Positions 7,408-15,659 of a DNA stretch of 24,169 nt are shown here, one piece after another. This stretch comes from a virus. The stretch is from the IMG/VR virus record IMGVR_UViG_3300044825_000184, positions 1 through 24,169 of that record; one strand, written 5' to 3'. Position 1 is the stretch's first letter, and each line of letters starts with the position of its first letter. Made by a program: the position numbers and the translations under genes. The notes under the pieces are model-generated. The model saw only the letters and a list, made by a program, of their open reading frames with translations. It made no database searches and had not been told where the DNA came from.

Positions 7408-8391
7408 ATGGCTCTCTTCATTCAATCAGCTAACACGCTTGTTAGTCGAATTGCAAATTGGGTGGGAGCCATTCCTTCAAGTGTCGGCATCAACGCTACA
7501 GCCTACAACACCACAACCAAAGTCATTACCTGCTCTGCAAACCCAACGTCTGTAGTTTCTGTTGGTGACTTTATTGGTTTCAGCGTAATGGGTCCTTACG
7601 CACTGGCTGTATCTGTTACCAGCAGCACAATCACGATAAATGATCCTGAAGGTATTTGGGATGATGCTGTAATTCCTACAGCAATTATCAAAATTCCAAC
7701 ACAATCGACTATTGAGATTACCCAGTCTATTCAAATGGCTGAACTCAAAATGAGGACGATTGAGCTTCCTGCTTTGCGTAGTAACCCCTACGACGATGTT
7801 GACCCAGCAGTTTTGATTACAGATGCCAAAGGCATGTCTCCAATTCCTGCTGACATGTGCTTTCCGATTCTGTTCTTCCAAGAAAGCCAACCTACTAACC
7901 AACCCCCAGGTGGTACAAACTTGGGTCCTTGGATTGTTTATGACCGAGTTGGTGACCGAGAGATCATTCGTCGCAGGATGATTGACCAGTTGTACATCCG
8001 TCCGTTCGGTGTACCACGGGTTATTCGTGCTTCTTTCTCAGAAGTCGGTCCTAACTATGTGTTTACGCCAAACCCTGGTGAGAACGTCATCATCAAGGCG
8101 TATTACCAGCGAGTCTTCCCATTCTTGTTTAGCTCAACTGCTGACGTTGACTATCCTGTTGTCCAAAGCAACGCAATTTTGGCCTCGTTCCCTGAAGGCT
8201 ACTTCTATGGGACATTGTGGGCTTACTACGACAAGAACAAAAACACAGAAGAAGCCCAGAAATGGCTTTCTCGTTTTGACGACTCATATGGTCTGATTGA
8301 AGACCAGAACTACAAGGGCAAATGGCGTGGTGGTGATCAGCATTTGACATCTGAATTCCAGCCACGTACCTATCGTTACAGCTTCAAGTGA
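7408..8391 (+). CDS. Putative head-tail adaptor (connector) protein
   Basis: The 327-aa protein lies between head genes and fibres, where podoviruses encode the ring that joins portal and tail. The C-terminal part (about 225-300) has the look of phage adaptor families: a strand (NVIIKAYYQRVFPFL), then a loop with FPEGYFYGTLWAYYDKNKNTE, resembling the helix-forming L-x-L-Y-G-x-L-x-E-A segment that follows a P-D/E-L/G motif in SU10-type adaptors, and an Ala/Arg helix. Residues 30-95 form a Thr/Val/Ile-rich beta segment (TTKVITCSA to STITINDPEG) that looks like an added beta-domain. Shine-Dalgarno AAGGAT at 7397-7402. The adaptor role is a moderate-confidence inference; a different connector or tail protein is possible. 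Confidence 0.55.
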   Translation: MALFIQSANTLVSRIANWVGAIPSSVGINATAYNTTTKVITCSANPTSVVSVGDFIGFSVMGPYALAVSVTSSTITINDPEGIWDDAVIPTAIIKIPTQSTIEITQSIQMAELKMRTIELPALRSNPYDDVDPAVLITDAKGMSPIPADMCFPILFFQESQPTNQPPGGTNLGPWIVYDRVGDREIIRRRMIDQLYIRPFGVPRVIRASFSEVGPNYVFTPNPGENVIIKAYYQRVFPFLFSSTADVDYPVVQSNAILASFPEGYFYGTLWAYYDKNKNTEEAQKWLSRFDDSYGLIEDQNYKGKWRGGDQHLTSEFQPRTYRYSFK

Positions 8392-8399
8392 GATAACAC

Positions 8400-10349
8400 A
8401 TGCCATACCAAGCACAACCCAGCACTGAAACAACAAGCCTGTACGGTACGACTGTAAAGTTTGGCGTAACAGGTCCCACTGGCCCAACAGGCCCCACTGG
8501 ACCAACTGGCGCTCCATCTACTATCGCAGGTCCTACAGGCCCCACAGGTAGCACAGGTCCATCAGGTCCTACAGGTGCGCCATCTACAATTGCTGGCCCA
8601 ACAGGACCTACTGGAAGCATTGGTAACACTGGTCCCACAGGAGCAACAGGCCCAACAGGTGCGGCATCTACCGCAGCAGGACCTACTGGCCCTACAGGAC
8701 CCACAGGTGCGACAGGTGCAGCATCAACTGTGGCTGGTCCAACTGGCCCTACTGGCGCTCAAGGAACTGCTGGCATTACTGGTCCCACTGGCCCAACAGG
8801 AGCAGCTTCAACAGTAGCAGGGCCTACTGGTGCAACAGGTCCTACAGGCATGCAAGGCCCCACAGGCCCTGGTGGCGTGTTGGGCAACTACGGTTCTTTT
8901 TACGATCTAACTGATCAACCTTTGGCAAGCATCACAACCGCACAAGTGATTGCAATTGGCTCAACTGCTGAAGCTCAAAACGTAAGCATTGTTGCTGGTA
9001 ATCAGATTACTTTTGCTAATGCAGGAACTTACAGCCTGACATTCTCAATTCAAATCTCTAACTTGGCTAACTCTGTTGAGAAAGCCATTTTCTGGTTGCG
9101 AACCAACAACGTTGACTATCCTGACTCTGCAACTGAAATTGATTTACAGCCAAGAAAAGCGGCAGATAACCCAAACAGACAAGTTATTACCGTTAACTAT
9201 GTTGCAACCGCAACAGCAGGTCAGCAAGTTCAAATCTACTGGTCTGGTTCAAGTACGCAATTAAGTCTTGAGTCTTTTGCTGGCGGTACATCCCCCGTAT
9301 CTCCAGCAGTGCCAAGCATTATCGTCACTGCAACTCAGGTGATGTATCAGCAGATTGGCCCAACAGGCGCTACTGGTCCTACAGGTCCTCAAGGCATTGC
9401 AGGTCCTACTGGACCACAGGGAATCCAAGGTGCAACAGGCCCCACAGGTCCACAAGGCATCCAGGGTGTTGCTGGTCCAACAGGTCCACAAGGAGCAGTA
9501 GGCCCCACAGGTCCAACAGGTAGCCAAGGAGACATTGGACCAACAGGCCCACAGGGCATTCAAGGCATCCAAGGTATTCAAGGCGTTGCAGGTCCAACAG
9601 GTCCTACAGGTAGCACTGGACTTACTGGCCCCACAGGCCCAACTGGTAGCACTCCAGCTATTGGCGGCTCTAACACACAGGTTCAGTTCAACTCTGCTGG
9701 TGCTTTGGCTGGTTCTGCAAACTTTGTGTTTGATGGGACAAACGTAGGCATTGGGACGAGTTCGCCTGACCAACCTCTTGTTGTAAACAAAGCATCTGGT
9801 TCAAACTATCTAAAAATCTCCGGTGCAAACAATGCGGCAAACGATATAGGTTTGCAATTTACTGACGGCACAAATCAATCTTTTTTTGGTCAACTAAGAG
9901 GGACATTAAGTGGGGTTGCTGGCGCATTGGTTTCTGTCACAAATGGAGCAATCAGAACAGTCCTCGACTCCTCTGGCAACCTCGGCATTGGCACTGCTTC
10001 TCCTGTAGCTAAGCTCGACCTTGCTGGTGACTACAAAGAAGGCGTGGTTACTGCCAACACTGGCACTGCTTACACCATCAACACAGCAACAGGAACGGTT
10101 CAGATTCTGACCCTGACAGGTAACTGCACCTTTACCTTCCCAACAGCCGTGGCTGGTGAGAGTTTCACACTGCTGCTCAGACAAGACGGTACAGGTGGTC
10201 GTACAGCAACATGGCCTGCTAACGCAAGGTGGCCTGGAGGTACTGCACCGACAATCACTGCAACAGCAAGCAGACAAGACAAATATGTGTTTACTGCCGA
10301 TGGCACAAACTGGTACGGCTCCAATGCTGGTCAAAACTACACAGTCTAA
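8400..10349 (+). CDS. Collagen-like tail fibre with internal C1q/TNF-like domain
   Basis: The 649-aa fibre is inferred to be a homotrimer. In order: a short N-terminal anchor (1-21); collagen-like segment 1 (22-160), dominated by Gly-Pro-Thr and broken several times by GAxSTxAG; a probable all-beta globular domain (about 163-317) with a C1q/TNF-like feel (for example [18 protein letters not shown], then a Q-rich strand before [13 protein letters not shown]); collagen-like segment 2 (320-418) with Gly-Pro-Gln-Gly-Ile triplets; then a fibre shaft with two GIGT(S/A)SP motifs (450-456 and 529-535) and a C-terminal beta domain (about 550-649, with [20 protein letters not shown]). GIGTxSP motifs are common in phage fibres. 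No S74 chaperone is visible. Receptor binding is inferred. It is followed by a second adhesin and an assembly chaperone. Confidence 0.85.
   Translation: MPYQAQPSTETTSLYGTTVKFGVTGPTGPTGPTGPTGAPSTIAGPTGPTGSTGPSGPTGAPSTIAGPTGPTGSIGNTGPTGATGPTGAASTAAGPTGPTGPTGATGAASTVAGPTGPTGAQGTAGITGPTGPTGAASTVAGPTGATGPTGMQGPTGPGGVLGNYGSFYDLTDQPLASITTAQVIAIGSTAEAQNVSIVAGNQITFANAGTYSLTFSIQISNLANSVEKAIFWLRTNNVDYPDSATEIDLQPRKAADNPNRQVITVNYVATATAGQQVQIYWSGSSTQLSLESFAGGTSPVSPAVPSIIVTATQVMYQQIGPTGATGPTGPQGIAGPTGPQGIQGATGPTGPQGIQGVAGPTGPQGAVGPTGPTGSQGDIGPTGPQGIQGIQGIQGVAGPTGPTGSTGLTGPTGPTGSTPAIGGSNTQVQFNSAGALAGSANFVFDGTNVGIGTSSPDQPLVVNKASGSNYLKISGANNAANDIGLQFTDGTNQSFFGQLRGTLSGVAGALVSVTNGAIRTVLDSSGNLGIGTASPVAKLDLAGDYKEGVVTANTGTAYTINTATGTVQILTLTGNCTFTFPTAVAGESFTLLLRQDGTGGRTATWPANARWPGGTAPTITATASRQDKYVFTADGTNWYGSNAGQNYTV
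8463..8879 (+). repeat. Collagen-like repeat segment 1 (Gly-Pro-Thr)
   Basis: Imperfect 9-bp units encoding Gly-Pro-Thr (GGN CCN ACN), interrupted by five GAxSTxAG modules. Each module has seven residues between flanking glycines instead of a multiple of three, so it breaks the triple-helix register. Third codon positions vary, which limits perfect DNA repeats. Confidence 0.9.
9357..9653 (+). repeat. Collagen-like repeat segment 2 (Gly-Pro-Thr and Gly-Pro-Gln)
   Basis: About 33 uninterrupted Gly-X-Y triplets, mixing GPT with GPQ-GIQ/GIA. There are no STxAG breaks, unlike segment 1. It connects the internal beta domain with the GIGT-motif shaft. Confidence 0.9.
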
Positions 10350-10358
10350 GGAAAGCTG

Positions 10359-12065
10359 ATGTTTAGTTCAAACACATCTCAAGTTTCTGGAGATCCGTTG
10401 GACGGCATTCCTGCCGTCTACATGACAACGAACAGTATTTCTGACGGTTCCAAGCAAACCGAAGAATTTACGTGGGTTGTCCCTGCGGGCATCACGTCTA
10501 TCAGCGTTCTCTGTATTGGCGCGGGCGGCACTGGGGTGGAGGGTACATCCGACAAAGCGGGCACTGCGGGTGGAGGGGGCGGCGGCGGCGGTGCTTTAGC
10601 TTATGCGACGGTTGCCGTAACTCCCGGCGAGTCATTGACTGTTGGAGTTGGGCGCGTTTGCAAGACCCCACAAAGCGGCGATAGCTACCTAAAGCGCGGC
10701 GCAACCTCTTTGGTCTACGCCGGAGGAGGATATCCCGGTACTGGGCCTTATGCCGCTACGGGCGGTAACGGCGGCACTGTATCGGTCGGCACTGGCGGTG
10801 CTGGCGGCAAGGGGGGAAATGGAAATCTGGAAGCCCCTCCCGGTGGCGGTGGCGGTGCAGGCGGGTATTCTGGTGCTGGTGGTGCAGGCGGAAATCAAAG
10901 TGGGAGCGGTTCTTCTGGCAGCGGTGGCGGCGGTGGGGGTGGCGGCGGCGGGGCTCTTAACACAAACACAGGAGGTGGCGGTGGTGGGGTTGGCGCTTAC
11001 GGTAGTGGCTCTTCTGGTGCCGGGGGGCTTGGCACCGCAGCATCTGGGTTGACATATGGGCTTCCCGGTACAGGTGGCTCAGGCGGAACAAGCGGACAAA
11101 ACGGATTAAGCTCGAATACTGATCGTGGTGCAGGAGGGGATTTTGGTGGCGGGTCTGGCGGGGGTAGAAGTACCGCTCCTAGCCGTCCCGGTCGAGGCCT
11201 TGTTCGCATCATTCTTGGTGGAGCCAAATACCCTTCAACCGCTCCCGAAAACACCAGTGAAGCAATTATTACAACAACAGGCGCTAGTACATGGACTGTT
11301 CCCGCAGGTGTGACTTCTGTGAGTGTGCTGTGTGTTGGTGGCGGTGGTGGAGGTCGCCGGAACGAATCCACATCTTCCTCTGGCGGTGGCGGTGGATTGC
11401 GTTACTACAACAACCTTGCCGTTACACCGGGAGCAACTATTAATTTGAGTGTAGGAACCGCTGGCGTTGGCGGTACTGGCCCAACAGGCGGCGGCGTGAG
11501 TTTGTTCAATGGAACCGACACAAGCAACGCGAGTGTGTGGGCAGAAGGCGGTGGTGGTGGCCTCAGTACAGGTGGCGGCACTGGTGGTACGGGTAGCACA
11601 ATTGGCGGTTCTATTGGTGGCGGAAATGGTGGGAATGGTGGCGCTAATACATCCAGTACTCGTTCTGGCGGTGCTGGCGGTGCTGGTGGATATTTAGGTA
11701 ATGGCGGAAATGGAGAAAACGCTGGCGCAACAGTCCCTCCAACTGATGGTGCTGGCGGCGGCGGTGGTGGCGGTACAAGCTCTACTGGTACTGCTGGTAA
11801 CGGAGGTTCTGTTGGCGTTTACGGCCTTGGCTGGAGTGGAAAAGCTCAAGGTACAGGTTGGGACCCATTTGGAGTTAGCTCTGCTCCGGCTGCGTCTGGC
11901 GGCTTGAATAGCGGGGAAGCTAACAACTCTGCTGGCGGTCTATATGGTGCGGGTGGCGGTGGAGATGACAGTGGATCAGGAAACGCCCGCAGTGGCGGTC
12001 AAGGTGTCATCCGCATAATCTGGCCGGGAACGACTCGTACGTTCCCTTATGTTGCAGGAAAGTGA
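10359..12065 (+). CDS. Glycine-rich adhesin/fibre with duplicated Gly_rich domain
   Basis: The 568-aa protein is two copies of one module. Each begins with a Trp-x-Val-Pro-Ala-Gly-(I/V)-Thr-Ser strand (TWVVPAGITSISVLC at 38-52; TWTVPAGVTSVSVLC at 311-325), continues through (A/V)TPG and SVG/GVG (87-98; 355-366) and a long Gly-rich lattice (about 120-275; 395-545), and ends in RIILGG (283-288) or RIIWPG (552-557) followed by a Pro/Ser/Thr or FPYVAG tail. This matches the glycine-rich domain found in distal phage fibres; in T-even relatives such glycine sandwiches bind receptors. Gly codons make the DNA locally GC-rich. Shine-Dalgarno AAGGAAA. The role as a host-receptor tip is inferred; the next gene encodes a probable fibre assembly chaperone. 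Confidence 0.8.
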   Translation: MFSSNTSQVSGDPLDGIPAVYMTTNSISDGSKQTEEFTWVVPAGITSISVLCIGAGGTGVEGTSDKAGTAGGGGGGGGALAYATVAVTPGESLTVGVGRVCKTPQSGDSYLKRGATSLVYAGGGYPGTGPYAATGGNGGTVSVGTGGAGGKGGNGNLEAPPGGGGGAGGYSGAGGAGGNQSGSGSSGSGGGGGGGGGGALNTNTGGGGGGVGAYGSGSSGAGGLGTAASGLTYGLPGTGGSGGTSGQNGLSSNTDRGAGGDFGGGSGGGRSTAPSRPGRGLVRIILGGAKYPSTAPENTSEAIITTTGASTWTVPAGVTSVSVLCVGGGGGGRRNESTSSSGGGGGLRYYNNLAVTPGATINLSVGTAGVGGTGPTGGGVSLFNGTDTSNASVWAEGGGGGLSTGGGTGGTGSTIGGSIGGGNGGNGGANTSSTRSGGAGGAGGYLGNGGNGENAGATVPPTDGAGGGGGGGTSSTGTAGNGGSVGVYGLGWSGKAQGTGWDPFGVSSAPAASGGLNSGEANNSAGGLYGAGGGGDDSGSGNARSGGQGVIRIIWPGTTRTFPYVAGK

Positions 12066-12073
12066 GAAATTAA

Positions 12074-12595
12074 ATGTTTGCACGAATTGAAAATGGCGTT
12101 GTTGCTGAGTACCCGTTGACTGAGCATGACATCCGAACACGGCACCCCAACACGTCTTTTACGACCAACTTTGCCAGCGGCTTGCCCGATGGTTATGTGC
12201 AGGTCATGCGAACCGGTGTGCCGGTGGCTGATGCTGATCACACAGTTCAGGAAGAGCGCCCTGCTTATCTTGATGGCATGTGGGTTCAGATTTTTTCTGT
12301 AAACCCCAAAGGTACACCGGAAGAAATTGCGGCTCGTGATGCTGAACGTGAACGAAATAAGTGGCAAAATTTGCGTGATGAACGGGATGACAAGATCAAT
12401 GAATGCACGTTCCGTCTTGAGCGTCATCGGGAGCAAAAAGAGCTTGGTATTGCCACAAGCATGAGTGATGCTGAGTACGGTCTATGGCTGCAATACCGCC
12501 AACAGTTGCGTGATTTTCCCTCAACCATCAGCAGTATTTACGACAACATTGTTTGGCCTAAAGCTCCGAATGAACTTTCTGTGGCAGGTGTTTAA
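12074..12595 (+). CDS. Tail fibre assembly chaperone (Phage_tail_APC-like)
   Basis: 173 aa. The C-terminal half carries the hallmark of tail fibre assembly proteins: WQNLRDERDDKINECTFRLE (about 95-114), then AEYGLWLQYRQQLRDFP and VWPKAP near the end, resembling the family pattern W-x-x-L-R-x-x-R-D ... W-x-x-Y-R-Q-x-L-R-D ... V-W-P. The N-terminal half (1-80: ENGVVAEYPLT, then ASGLPDGYVQV, then DGMWVQIF) is a small beta-rich region common in these proteins. Family members help trimerise or fold fibres and are encoded next to them; here the gene follows two fibre genes. Whether it serves the collagen-like fibre, the glycine-rich one or both cannot be told. Its stop shares one base with the next start (TAATG). 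Confidence 0.8.
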   Translation: MFARIENGVVAEYPLTEHDIRTRHPNTSFTTNFASGLPDGYVQVMRTGVPVADADHTVQEERPAYLDGMWVQIFSVNPKGTPEEIAARDAERERNKWQNLRDERDDKINECTFRLERHREQKELGIATSMSDAEYGLWLQYRQQLRDFPSTISSIYDNIVWPKAPNELSVAGV

Positions 12596-12963
12596 TGGCT
12601 GAACCAGTTTCCACAATCAGTTGCGTTGCCAACGTCTACATTCGACAAATGCTGTTTGAAAAGGCTGGTGATGTAAATGAAGGTCATGAGCATGTGTTTA
12701 ATCATCAAACATTGTTGGCTCGTGGTGCGGTAAAAGCAGTTGTTAACGGTGTTGAGAGTACGTTTGTTGCTCCACAGATCATCTTCATCAAAGCTGGCGT
12801 AATGCATGAATTCACAGCATTGGAAGACAAGACTCTGTGTTTTTGCATCCATGCACTAAGAGATGGTGATGATGTATGTGACATCATCGATCCAGCAGGT
12901 GTCCCTCAAGGCATCAACCCATCAGGGATTTTTGATAACGCAAAACCACTGATAAAAATTTAA
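12595..12963 (+). CDS. Small cupin-fold protein
   Basis: 122 aa. A conserved double-stranded beta-helix pattern is visible: motif 1 GHEHVFNHQTLLARGAVKAV (30-49) with candidate metal ligands H31, H33 and H37, and a motif 2 region IFIKAGVMHEFTAL (62-75) with H71. Strands between them (VVNGVESTFVAPQIIF) fit a cupin. The substrate is unknown; cupins include sugar isomerases/epimerases, dioxygenases and pure binding proteins, and motif 1 lacks the usual Glu in the expected place, so activity is uncertain. It starts by 1-nt overlap with the fibre chaperone gene and is followed by a glycosyltransferase, which makes a sugar-related role attractive but unproven. Confidence 0.7.
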   Translation: MAEPVSTISCVANVYIRQMLFEKAGDVNEGHEHVFNHQTLLARGAVKAVVNGVESTFVAPQIIFIKAGVMHEFTALEDKTLCFCIHALRDGDDVCDIIDPAGVPQGINPSGIFDNAKPLIKI

Positions 12964-12979
12964 CATTGAAAGGCATAGC

Positions 12980-14044
12980 ATGACATTGAAAATTGCCGTA
13001 TACGCAATTAGCAAAAATGAGGAACAGTTTGTTCAACGATTTTGCGATTCTGCTCAAGATGCAGATTTGATTTTGATTGCAGATACTGGTTCGACAGATA
13101 AAACTGTTGAAAAAGCATTGGAATGCGGAGCCAAGGTTCATGATATTTGTATCAAGCCTTGGAGGTTTGACAAAGCAAGGGACACTGCTTTAGCTTTGAT
13201 TCCCGGTGACTTTGATGTCTGTATCTCTCTAGATCTTGATGAGGTCCTAGAACCAGGATGGCGTGAAGAAATAGAGAGAGTCTGGACAGAACAAACCACT
13301 CGTTTGAGATACAAGTTTGATTGGGGTTGTGGGATTTCTTTCTTTTACGAGAAGATTCACCACCGTCATGGTTACCACTGGCATCACCCTGTCCATGAAT
13401 ACCCTCGTCCTGACGGCAGGATTACCGAGGTCTATGCTCAGACAGACATGCTCTTGGTAAGCCACCACCCTGACCCAACAAAGTCTCGTGGTCAATACAT
13501 GCCATTGCTTGAGTTGGCGGTTAAGGAAGACCCATACTGCCCTCGCAATGCTTTCTATCATGCTCGTGAACTAACCTTCTACGACCGCTGGGAAGAGGCC
13601 ATACAGGCGTTAAATCGCTATCTGGCTATGCCTGAGGCTACTTGGGAAAACGAACGCTGCTATGCCATGAGATTGCTTGGCAAAGCATATGAAGAAACAG
13701 GCAATGGATGGACAGCACAGAAGTGGTACAGATTGGCTTGTGCTGAAGCTCCAAACACCCGTGAACCTTGGGTTGATTTAGCCATGTTCTGTTACCGCAG
13801 GAGTCTGTGGACAGAGTGCTATTCAGCAGCAAAACAAGCCTTACAGATTGTTGACAAACAGGCTGTATATACGATGGACCCATCTGTGTGGACTGAAAAG
13901 CCTTTTGACCTAGCTTCCCTTGGTGCTTGGAACCTTGGACTGAAGGCAGAAGCAGTTGATTTATGCAGAAAAGCTTTAGAATTCAACCCAACTGATAGTC
14001 GATTAATCAGGAATCTAGAGCAAATGACAACCACGGTGACATAA
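12980..14044 (+). CDS. GT2 glycosyltransferase with TPR-like C-terminus
   Basis: 354 aa. The N-terminal GT-A domain (about 1-165) shows the nucleotide-sugar binding start KIAVYAISKNEEQFVQRF (4-21), the strand IADTGSTDKT (33-42), and a DxD metal site DLDEVL (85-90). A His-rich acceptor-side loop follows (HHRHGYHWHHPVHEYP, 127-142). The rest (about 185-345) is made of helical repeats with TPR character (for example AFYHARELTFYDRWEEAIQAL and EAVDLCRKALEFNPTD). The fusion of GT2 with TPR-like repeats is known in bacterial and phage glycosyltransferases. There is no signal peptide or TM segment, so it acts in the cytoplasm. Placed among fibre genes, it probably modifies a virion protein or host surface glycan; the target is not shown. 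Shine-Dalgarno GAAAGG at 12968-12973. Confidence 0.85.
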   Translation: MTLKIAVYAISKNEEQFVQRFCDSAQDADLILIADTGSTDKTVEKALECGAKVHDICIKPWRFDKARDTALALIPGDFDVCISLDLDEVLEPGWREEIERVWTEQTTRLRYKFDWGCGISFFYEKIHHRHGYHWHHPVHEYPRPDGRITEVYAQTDMLLVSHHPDPTKSRGQYMPLLELAVKEDPYCPRNAFYHARELTFYDRWEEAIQALNRYLAMPEATWENERCYAMRLLGKAYEETGNGWTAQKWYRLACAEAPNTREPWVDLAMFCYRRSLWTECYSAAKQALQIVDKQAVYTMDPSVWTEKPFDLASLGAWNLGLKAEAVDLCRKALEFNPTDSRLIRNLEQMTTTVT

Positions 14045-14045
14045 C

Positions 14046-15659
14046 ATGGCTGATTACACCCGTCTGCGGACTCCATTTACCAACATGTCATTTACTCCTG
14101 ATGTTCCGAGTAATGCTCTTGGTCCAAATGAATACAACAACGGGCGTAATATTGAATCCGATGTTCGTGGTGTCAAAAAGATATTTGGCGAAGAAGAAAT
14201 TCTGAGTGCTATTCCTAACGAACCTATCTTTATGGAAGGTGGGTATCGTTCAGAAACTCAGTGGGTTTACATTGTCGCCACAAGGAACTCATCCAACCAA
14301 GGCAGATGGTACATGCTTACCTCTGCTGGTATTAGCAACATTACCCCTGGTGTTGGTGCAAACCCAAGTGTTTTCCTTGCTGGCTACACTGCTGACCTGA
14401 ATATCACCATGTCTGTTGTTGGTGGCGTGTTCTTTATCAATGACACGCTAAACAACCCCATGTATTTCCTGTCAACAGCCAATGAGATTGCCATTGAGTC
14501 TGATGCCAACTGGAATTACGAGCCTGGGGTTACCAAAACCACTGCTGGGTTTGTCAGGAACTACTCCTCTCCTAACCTTGGCAACATCTTGGTTGCTGGC
14601 AACATCACCAAAATCATTGGTGGCATTGAGTACAACTACCCCACTACGGTACGTTGGTCACAAGCTTTTGCCCAAACTGGTGTACCAGGAACATGGGAAC
14701 CCACCCTGTCTAACGTAGCCAACGAGCAAGAAGTTCCTGTTCGTGGTCCACTGATCGACGGTTTTGTTTTTGGTGGCAACTTCTATGTATGCTCGTATTG
14801 GGATACTGTTGTTTTTTCGCCAATCAACTATCAGAACTCCACAGCACCAGTGTTCGGTATTCGCCTGTATAACCAAGGTCGTGGGTTGATCAACAACAAC
14901 TGCTGGACAAATGCAGACTCCAATGTCTACGGTGTTGATTCCCGAGACATCTGGGTGTTTGACGGTGCAAGCTTCCAATCCTTGGGCAACCAAAAGGTCA
15001 AGAACTACTTCTTCAGTAACCTGAGTACGCTGTACTCTGACCGCATCTTTATGGTCAACAACACCCAGAAAAACCAGATTGAGATCTACTATCCCGATCT
15101 GACTTCTACTGGTTACTGCAACAAGATGCTGTCATACCGCTATGACTTGCAGATCTGGAATGCTCCTAAAGACATCGCCAACGCTTGTATGGGTGCTGAA
15201 GGTCCTCAGTTCATCTCTGGTTCGTTCAAGAAGGCTTCTCGCTTGGTTACCTATGCCCGTGGTGGTGTAACTAACCAGAAGCTGATTCAGACCAACATTG
15301 GTAACTCGTTTATCAACTCAGCACCGATTCCTGCAACGTTTGAGCGCAACAACATTGTTTTGCAATCAGACAAGGGTCCGATTCCTTACAGTTCCAAGAT
15401 CTACACACACAGGTTGCTGCCTGAGATCTCTGGTACTGGTGCTATCAATATTGCTGTTGGTGGAGCTAACTCCACTGCCCAAGCTGCTACATACGGTCAA
15501 ACAGGTATTACCAACATTGACACAAACAGTCCTTGGGTGACAACTCAGCAAAATGCTGTTCGTACAGTGTCGGTCAAGGTTGAGTCCAATGACGCAACCA
15601 ACACCTGGAACCTGACTGCTTTGAATTGGCAAGCAACCATCGTTGAGGACGCTTTCTAA
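14046..15659 (+). CDS. P22 gp10-like tail hub / DNA-stabilisation protein
   Basis: 537 aa, beta-rich, with repeated Trp/Tyr-centred blades suggestive of a propeller. Examples are YSDRIFMVNNTQKNQIEIYY, YRYDLQIWNAP, and an upstream DIWVFDGASFQSLGNQ (about 298-313), which recurs in phage tail-tube/hub proteins of the P22 gp10 and T7 gp12 type. The N-terminus MADYTRLRTPFTNMSFTPDV fits virion proteins that begin with a short extended arm. It follows the glycosyltransferase and starts after GGTGA (14035-14039). In podoviruses this protein closes the portal-adaptor channel and carries the fibres. The specific subfamily is inferred from fold-like pattern, length and position, not a decisive motif. 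Confidence 0.6.
   Translation: MADYTRLRTPFTNMSFTPDVPSNALGPNEYNNGRNIESDVRGVKKIFGEEEILSAIPNEPIFMEGGYRSETQWVYIVATRNSSNQGRWYMLTSAGISNITPGVGANPSVFLAGYTADLNITMSVVGGVFFINDTLNNPMYFLSTANEIAIESDANWNYEPGVTKTTAGFVRNYSSPNLGNILVAGNITKIIGGIEYNYPTTVRWSQAFAQTGVPGTWEPTLSNVANEQEVPVRGPLIDGFVFGGNFYVCSYWDTVVFSPINYQNSTAPVFGIRLYNQGRGLINNNCWTNADSNVYGVDSRDIWVFDGASFQSLGNQKVKNYFFSNLSTLYSDRIFMVNNTQKNQIEIYYPDLTSTGYCNKMLSYRYDLQIWNAPKDIANACMGAEGPQFISGSFKKASRLVTYARGGVTNQKLIQTNIGNSFINSAPIPATFERNNIVLQSDKGPIPYSSKIYTHRLLPEISGTGAINIAVGGANSTAQAATYGQTGITNIDTNSPWVTTQQNAVRTVSVKVESNDATNTWNLTALNWQATIVEDAF

Noticed and set aside
8384-8704. Minus-strand ORF with GPVGPVGP repeats opposite the collagen segment
   Set aside because: The reverse complement of repeated Gly-Pro-Thr codons reads Val-Gly-Pro in one frame, so the pattern is a by-product of the plus-strand repeat.
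8463-9653. CRISPR-like repeat pattern
   Set aside because: Repeats are codon-level Gly-X-Y units in a continuous reading frame without unique equal-length spacers.
10997-11371. Pro-rich minus-strand ORF opposite the glycine-rich fibre
   Set aside because: Gly codons read as Pro on the other strand; low-complexity artefact.
12963-12989. ACATTGAAA direct repeat around the glycosyltransferase start
   Set aside because: Nine bases in a gap that carries the ribosome-binding site and start; too short to infer function.
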